DNA of 17,974 nt from Candidatus Thorarchaeota archaeon SMTZ1-83 (GTDB lineage Archaea > Asgardarchaeota > Thorarchaeia > Thorarchaeales > Thorarchaeaceae), in NCBI GenBank assembly GCA_001563325.1, contig LRSK01000136.1, positions 1 to 17,974 of the forward strand. Reading direction: 5' to 3'. Within the stretch, counting starts at the first letter, position 1, and each line of letters opens with the position of its first letter. Shown here piece by piece: positions 14,466 through 17,974 of this stretch. The position numbers were made by a program, and so were the translations under genes. A model generated the notes under the pieces. That model did no database searches. It saw nothing but the letters and a program-made list of their open reading frames with translations, and had not been told where the DNA came from.

Positions 14466-15353
14466 CTAGCCATGAGTCCTGGCATCTTCCAGTAGATAAT
14501 CAAGGACACTCTGCCAGATTGTACCATCGTCCCGGTATTTGTTCTCGAAGTTGTTGGTGTTGATCCATTCTTGAAGAGCACTCTGTGAAGCGGGTGTGAA
14601 AGAATCTTCAACGGCTGATTCCAGAAGACCGAGTGTGACCAGAGCATTCTGAATCTTCGTAACTAGATTGCCCTCGATTGTAAGAAGACGGCTTGGATCC
14701 TCCCTGCTTAAGAGAGTCATATCATATAGATGGAATATCCGCTCCAGTTCCTCAATTGGACTTGGATGGTCATCGACCCTCACATCCACGTATCTGTCAT
14801 TCCCGCCCTCGTATCCACCACCCTCACGAACAACAAGAATGGCTGCAGATTGCATCCCTCTCTTGTCGCCACCGGCAGCTTGTCCAGCCCTGATAACAGC
14901 AAGCAGCTTGTCTATCAGGTCACCTTCTGTGCTCTCATAGGCATCAGCCATGTTCGTGACTACTGCTTCTCCAGCTAGGATGTTACCCTGACATGCATAG
15001 CCATCTCCGATTACATGCCCAGCCCACTCCAGACACTCGGGGCCAGTGTGTGCAACTGCACGTCCCTTTGCATCCACAATCCCGACTTGACGGTGTTCGA
15101 CCTTGTCGTCATCTTGGAGAAGGATCTTCAATGTTTCTGAGGCGCTCTTTCCTTCTGACATCAGCTCAATCCCCCTGGGCCCATAGGAAGTATTGGCCCA
15201 GGCTTGTGATGCGACAGCTCCTACCTCAGCTAGGGCCCAGGGCACAACTGCTCCAACAGCTGGAAACTTCGACTGCACTATGATACCCAGGTCTCCATTC
15301 ACAGGATCTCTGGCGACAATCGAGAACGTGGAAGGGCTACTTCGTTGCTTCAT
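14466..15353 (-). CDS. DUF1028 family protein (Ntn-hydrolase fold) with C-terminal PG-binding-like domain
   Basis: The protein has 295 residues. The N-terminal 200 show the DUF1028 pattern: STFSIVARDP near residue 8, ASQAWANTSYGPRGIELM, RQVGIVDAKGRAVAHTG, GNILAG, and AGQAAGGDKRGMQSAAILV. DUF1028 has an Ntn-hydrolase fold, suggesting amide or peptide hydrolysis, but its substrate is not known to me. The last 75 residues (TPASQSALQEWINTNNF onward) resemble the putative peptidoglycan-binding domain often attached to this family. No signal peptide is visible. The frame opens at an ATG at 15368, but GGAGGA (15361-15366) lies 7 nt before the ATG at 15353, which I prefer. It sits beside the peptide importer, consistent with processing of imported peptides. 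Confidence 0.85.
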   Translation of the reverse strand: MKQRSSPSTFSIVARDPVNGDLGIIVQSKFPAVGAVVPWALAEVGAVASQAWANTSYGPRGIELMSEGKSASETLKILLQDDDKVEHRQVGIVDAKGRAVAHTGPECLEWAGHVIGDGYACQGNILAGEAVVTNMADAYESTEGDLIDKLLAVIRAGQAAGGDKRGMQSAAILVVREGGGYEGGNDRYVDVRVDDHPSPIEELERIFHLYDMTLLSREDPSRLLTIEGNLVTKIQNALVTLGLLESAVEDSFTPASQSALQEWINTNNFENKYRDDGTIWQSVLDYLLEDARTHG

Positions 15354-15440
15354 GCTAAAGTCCTCCATTTCACTTCGAGCAGATGGTCTATCTATCCCTC
15401 TTTAGCTAATCGGTGAACCGGATACTCGAACTCAGGACAG

Positions 15441-15513
15441 GCAATTCTTAAGAGATGGGAATTCATCGGAATTCATTGTCGTCGCGCCGACAATTACCAA
15501 CCAATCAAGAGGT
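15441..15513 (+). promoter_or_regulatory. LRR gene promoter with tandem repeat and 20-bp near-palindrome
   Basis: TTCTTAAG (about 15445-15452) is TATA-like. It is followed by two copies of GGAATTCAT (15458-15466 and 15468-15476) with exactly 10 bp between their starts. The 20-bp near-palindrome ATTGTCGTCGCGCCGACAAT (15475-15494) has 9 of 10 base pairs matched. The predicted transcript start (near 15474) falls inside this block. AGAGGT (15508-15513) is the Shine-Dalgarno. The region is shared with the divergent DUF1028 gene. Confidence 0.5.
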
Positions 15514-15522
15514 CTGCTCTCT

Positions 15523-16011
15523 ATGGTACAGGTCTTCATCTGGTACGTTACAAGTACGGGGCTCGAAAGGAGTCTAGAAGTGGAGGCCAGCGAAACTTGC
15601 GTTAATCTTGACCTCCGTGATATTGCGTCAGTAGACCTACTACCCTTGATCTGGTGTACTAATCTGCAGGATCTCAGCATCCGGAACAACAAGCTCACGT
15701 CCGTGGACTTGTCTCCATTGAGTAGATGTCCGGAGCTCCAGTCGCTCAGGCTAGGACACAACGAGCTAGGTGAACTAGATCTCACTCCTCTGGAAGACTG
15801 CTCAAAACTGGCGGAGCTATCTCTACAGGGGAATCGGCTGAAACGTGTTGACATCTCCCCTCTCTTCCACTGTCAGCACCTAACGGAGCTCAAGCTTGAT
15901 GAATCGACCACGTTGACTGCAGACCTTACACTCAAGTCTGTTGGTAGTTGGCCGGAAGTACTTGTAGAACGCTTCCACAGAATTCTCTGGAAGGTTCCGG
16001 AGTCCATTTGA
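15523..16011 (+). CDS. Leucine-rich repeat protein
   Basis: The protein has 162 residues with four LRR units of 24 residues beginning near 29, 51, 75 and 99, and a partial unit at 123. The repeat reads L-x-L-x-x-N-x-L-x-x-[VL]-D-[LI]-[ST]-P-L-x-x-C-x-x-L, with a Cys in each unit (C45, C69, C93, C117). There is no signal peptide or membrane segment, so it is probably cytoplasmic and a protein-binding scaffold. LRR proteins of this style are frequent in Asgard archaea, as far as I know. The partner is unknown. The ATG at 15523 follows AGAGGT (15508-15513). Confidence 0.82.
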   Translation: MVQVFIWYVTSTGLERSLEVEASETCVNLDLRDIASVDLLPLIWCTNLQDLSIRNNKLTSVDLSPLSRCPELQSLRLGHNELGELDLTPLEDCSKLAELSLQGNRLKRVDISPLFHCQHLTELKLDESTTLTADLTLKSVGSWPEVLVERFHRILWKVPESI

Positions 16012-16028
16012 ATGCAGAAAAAGAGGGT

Positions 16029-16079
16029 GGACCCGGGAAGATACCCGGGTCCGGGTAGTGTTCTACAGGAAATCCTGTA
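16029..16079 (-). terminator. Two tandem hairpins between convergent genes
   Basis: GGACCCGGG (16029-16037) and CCCGGGTCC (16044-16052) form a perfect 9-bp GC-rich stem with a 6-nt loop. A second repeat, TACAGGA (16064-16070) and TCCTGTA (16073-16079), lies beside the stop of the minus-strand gene. On the minus strand the large stem is followed by ACCCTCTTTTTC (T5 at 16022-16026 region), so it best fits a terminator for the secreted-protein gene. Confidence 0.6.
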
Positions 16080-16082
16080 CGG

Positions 16083-17057
16083 CTATTGTCTGTTCTTTGC
16101 TGCTATGACCACCACTGCAACTATACTCACTCCACCTGCAAGTATAAGCAGTTGAGTGTAGTCAATGCCAAAGAAGGTCCAAGTGGTTCCAAGCTGGGTG
16201 AATCCGATGATTGGATCGTAGTCAAGTGTTTCGTTGCCAAAGTTCTCAAAGGCTATGAAGATTGCATTACCGTCTTGAGTGCCCATGGCTGGGCCGTGTG
16301 AGGCACGCACCTGAACTTGATGCGTTGCGTTTCCAGCAAAGGCATTCTGGGTGTATTCCATCCATCCGTAGCCAAAGGAGAACTTGTTACCCTCATGTGC
16401 AATCTCCGAGACTTGTCCGACTTGTGAGTGAAGGTGCTGACTCTCAGCAACTCTGAACTGGAAGACAAGTATCGAGTCATCATAGGTCCATTCCCAGCCG
16501 GAAACGCGCAGGTCGAACTTGAACTGGTCCGGTGTTGCCAAGTAGAAGTGAACTCGAATCTGAATCTCGATATCCATCGGACTCGTATGACCAGGCATGC
16601 CAGGCATTCCGGGGATAGTGGTCATCATTCCAGGGCCCTGATGAGAGATTGTGTCAGTGTTTGTGAAGTTGAAGTGCAGTGCGGTCACAACGTCATTCTG
16701 CTCCTCTGTGACAAAACCACTAAACTCCCAGTCAGCCATTGGAAGTGAGAAGACCGCACCTATATGCTGGTCCTCGCCGGGCGTGAAGGCCCCATCCATG
16801 TCTGTGTCATTAGCCTCGAAGAACGCTGAGAACATGACGTGGTAGTCAGTTCCAGGATCTGATTCATTCCACCATCTGAAATGGGGAACCTCGCCGTTCG
16901 CGCTGACCATCACACCAATCTCTGCGGTGCTTATGGTAGTCGCTCCGACCGAATGTTCAAAATGAAATCCGTGTTGATGCTGCGCGACCGCAAACGGTGC
17001 GGATGCTAGAAGAACCGCTGCGATCAGCGTGACTAATACTCCTTTCTTGATCATCAT
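16083..17057 (-). CDS. Secreted EF-hand protein with His-rich N-terminus and C-terminal membrane anchor
   Basis: No named family is recognised. The 324 residues show a signal peptide (about 1-25, ending A-V-A), a His-rich mature start (QHQHGFHFEH, 26-35) and a perfect EF-hand loop (D84-x-D86-x-D88-G89-x-F91-x3-E95). A Met/Pro/Gly segment with GMPGMPGH follows (150-157), then beta-rich sequence and a C-terminal helix (about 302-320) ending K-N-R-Q. The EF-hand loop predicts calcium binding outside the cell, and the His/Met-rich parts might bind copper or other metals. Both are inference. The ATG at 17057 follows GTGA (17064-17067); a second ATG lies 3 nt later. A strong TATA box lies about 38 nt upstream. 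Confidence 0.8.
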   Translation of the reverse strand: MMIKKGVLVTLIAAVLLASAPFAVAQHQHGFHFEHSVGATTISTAEIGVMVSANGEVPHFRWWNESDPGTDYHVMFSAFFEANDTDMDGAFTPGEDQHIGAVFSLPMADWEFSGFVTEEQNDVVTALHFNFTNTDTISHQGPGMMTTIPGMPGMPGHTSPMDIEIQIRVHFYLATPDQFKFDLRVSGWEWTYDDSILVFQFRVAESQHLHSQVGQVSEIAHEGNKFSFGYGWMEYTQNAFAGNATHQVQVRASHGPAMGTQDGNAIFIAFENFGNETLDYDPIIGFTQLGTTWTFFGIDYTQLLILAGGVSIVAVVVIAAKNRQ

Positions 17058-17090
17058 AGATGGTCACTGGTATGTGATACATCAAATGTG

Positions 17091-17098
17091 TATATAAT
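17091..17098 (-). promoter_or_regulatory. TATA box of the secreted EF-hand protein gene
   Basis: TATATAAT on the plus strand (TTATATA read on the minus strand) is a textbook archaeal TATA element. The predicted transcript start is near 17069, leaving a leader of roughly 12 nt with GTGA as Shine-Dalgarno. Confidence 0.6.
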
Positions 17099-17126
17099 AG
17101 TTCTATTCCACTTCTATGGAAATCAT

Positions 17127-17146
17127 ACTTCGAGAACTCTCGAAGT
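17127..17146. repeat. Perfect 20-bp inverted repeat, candidate operator
   Basis: ACTTCGAGAACTCTCGAAGT consists of two 9-bp arms around AC. It lies 29 bp upstream of the TATA box of the secreted-protein gene and 12 bp after the stop of the membrane regulator gene. There is no T-run on the minus side, so a binding site upstream of the promoter fits better than a terminator. Confidence 0.55.
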
Positions 17147-17158
17147 GGATTCTTAGGC

Positions 17159-17974
17159 TCACGGTATCAGAGATGAGCTGATTAGTGCAAGAATCAGGAG
17201 ATTGAGGTTCATGACAATGAGAGTCACTATTGCAGCCCTTGAGTATCGGACCGTCTTGGCCTTGGAAACAGCCACAGTCAGAACGAGTGTACTCCAACCT
17301 ATTATCGCAGTCAAGAGTATGGTGAGAGGCCACCCACTCAGAATCTCTACGGGAGGAATGAAGTAGAGCATCATCTCCACTAGGATGTGCGGCACAAAAG
17401 CCATCGGGACTGATGCCAATAGCCCCTTTGAGAACCCGCGCTTGCCGAGTATTGGCAGTGAGAGAGCTTCGACAAGCAGGTAGGTTCCAAGCCATGCACC
17501 TAAGGCTGCAAGAATCGTGATTCCTGTGTCGTAGGAGCCTTGAAGGAAGAAGAGGAACACAGGTAGTAGTCCTACCTCTGAGGCAAAGTAGCCGAACAGA
17601 CCAAGAAACACCACTATCTCAAAGAAGAACCGCCAAGGGTCTGACTGAATCCGCACAACGATAGGTTTCAGCGAAACTGAATCGATTATGAGAGACTGTG
17701 TTGTTCGTCTTAGGCCAGTGTCTTTCACAACGGCCCCCACTTGGTCCTCCCCCTGTTGGATAATCTCGTAGGCGGCCTGACCCAACTCTGTGAGAGCGTA
17801 GAGCTTGTTGCCTGTCCGTTTCAGAAGAGGATCTTCGGATTTCGTGAGACTGTCAAGATGGAAGTATAGAGTCCCAGGCTCGAGGTCCAACTCAGTCAGG
17901 TCCGTATATGAAACGGCACCCTGATTCCCTATCATTACGATGATTTGACGGCGGATGGTGTGCGACAAGGCGTT
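17159..17974 (-). CDS. Membrane-bound winged-helix regulator, 5' end outside the window
   Basis: The N-terminal 70 residues form a winged-helix DNA-binding domain of ArsR/PadR-like type: LSHTIRRQIIVMIGNQGAVSY, then LEPGTLYFHLDSL, then the wing K-R-T-G-N-K-L-Y-A-L-T-E-L-G. A linker leads to a membrane domain with about five helices (near 113-142, 148-170, 182-207, 214-235, 245-266). Its K-P-x-V-x-R-I-Q-S-D-P-W entry resembles Yip1-type membrane domains. The reading frame is open through the window edge (N-A-L-S-H at 17974-17960), and wHTH proteins usually have residues before this point. The true start is therefore probably upstream, and the TTG at 17968 is likely internal. It lies upstream of the secreted EF-hand gene on the same strand, a possible target. 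Confidence 0.82.
   Translation of the reverse strand, partial: NALSHTIRRQIIVMIGNQGAVSYTDLTELDLEPGTLYFHLDSLTKSEDPLLKRTGNKLYALTELGQAAYEIIQQGEDQVGAVVKDTGLRRTTQSLIIDSVSLKPIVVRIQSDPWRFFFEIVVFLGLFGYFASEVGLLPVFLFFLQGSYDTGITILAALGAWLGTYLLVEALSLPILGKRGFSKGLLASVPMAFVPHILVEMMLYFIPPVEILSGWPLTILLTAIIGWSTLVLTVAVSKAKTVRYSRAAIVTLIVMNLNLLILALISSSLIP

Noticed and set aside
15354..15368. ATG at 15368 as start of the DUF1028 protein
   Set aside because: It has only a weak GTGA two bases upstream, while GGAGGA at 15361-15366 is 7 nt before the ATG at 15353.
15432..15854. 140-residue minus-strand reading frame opposite the LRR gene
   Set aside because: It is very Ser/Arg-rich and mirrors the repeated LRR codons; the plus strand has clear repeats and a ribosome site.
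1..17974. CRISPR array, tRNA, rRNA or insertion sequence
   Set aside because: Reading both strands showed no regular direct-repeat array, cloverleaf, rRNA stretch, or transposase with terminal repeats. This was done by eye, so a small divergent RNA could be missed.

Overview
The window looks like a chromosomal segment of an archaeon. The evidence is archaeal TATA-like boxes (for example 8162-8168 and 17091-17098), Shine-Dalgarno motifs ending in GTGAT, a zinc-containing ferredoxin of the Sulfolobus/Thermoplasma type, and surface proteins held by a single membrane helix. Leucine-rich repeats with a recurrent D-L-[ST]-P-L motif and several chimeric zinc-ribbon or winged-helix membrane proteins suggest an Asgard-type archaeon, perhaps Thorarchaeia. 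That placement is inference, because there is no rRNA or other marker gene here. TTG and GTG starts are common. No tRNA, rRNA, IS element or CRISPR array was seen.

Layout. 1-89 may be the tail of a gene cut by the window edge. 235-1943 is a phosphate unit: a DUF47/PhoU-like protein followed by a PiT permease. On the minus strand, 1969-4530 holds an MBL-fold hydrolase, a three-part membrane protein (ectodomain, zinc ribbon, C-terminal membrane hairpin) and a small polyproline membrane protein. A plus-strand nitroreductase (4601-5161) converges on a 63-residue dual H-C-G-x-x-M zinc-binding protein. The minus-strand pair 5426-7060 is a zinc ferredoxin followed by an acyl-CoA dehydrogenase whose catalytic base appears to lie on helix G. 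7287-8066 is a secreted, membrane-anchored beta-rich protein.

8244-14386 is a complete Dpp/Opp-type peptide ABC importer: binding protein, two permeases and two ATPases. The binding-protein gene is separated from the rest by a strong hairpin with a T-tract. The second permease carries about four extra N-terminal membrane helices. A DUF1028 Ntn-hydrolase-fold protein (14466-15353, minus) lies next to the importer and is divergent from an intracellular LRR protein (15523-16011, plus). The region between them has a 20-bp near-palindrome and a tandem GGAATTCAT repeat. The last two genes, on the minus strand, are a secreted His-rich protein with a perfect EF-hand loop and, upstream of it, a membrane-bound winged-helix regulator that runs off the window edge. 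A perfect 20-bp inverted repeat lies between them.

How they may work together. The importer and the DUF1028 protein could form a peptide uptake and processing module. The ferredoxin and acyl-CoA dehydrogenase suggest redox-coupled acyl-CoA metabolism. The membrane regulator may control the secreted protein next to it. These links rest on gene order and family knowledge only.
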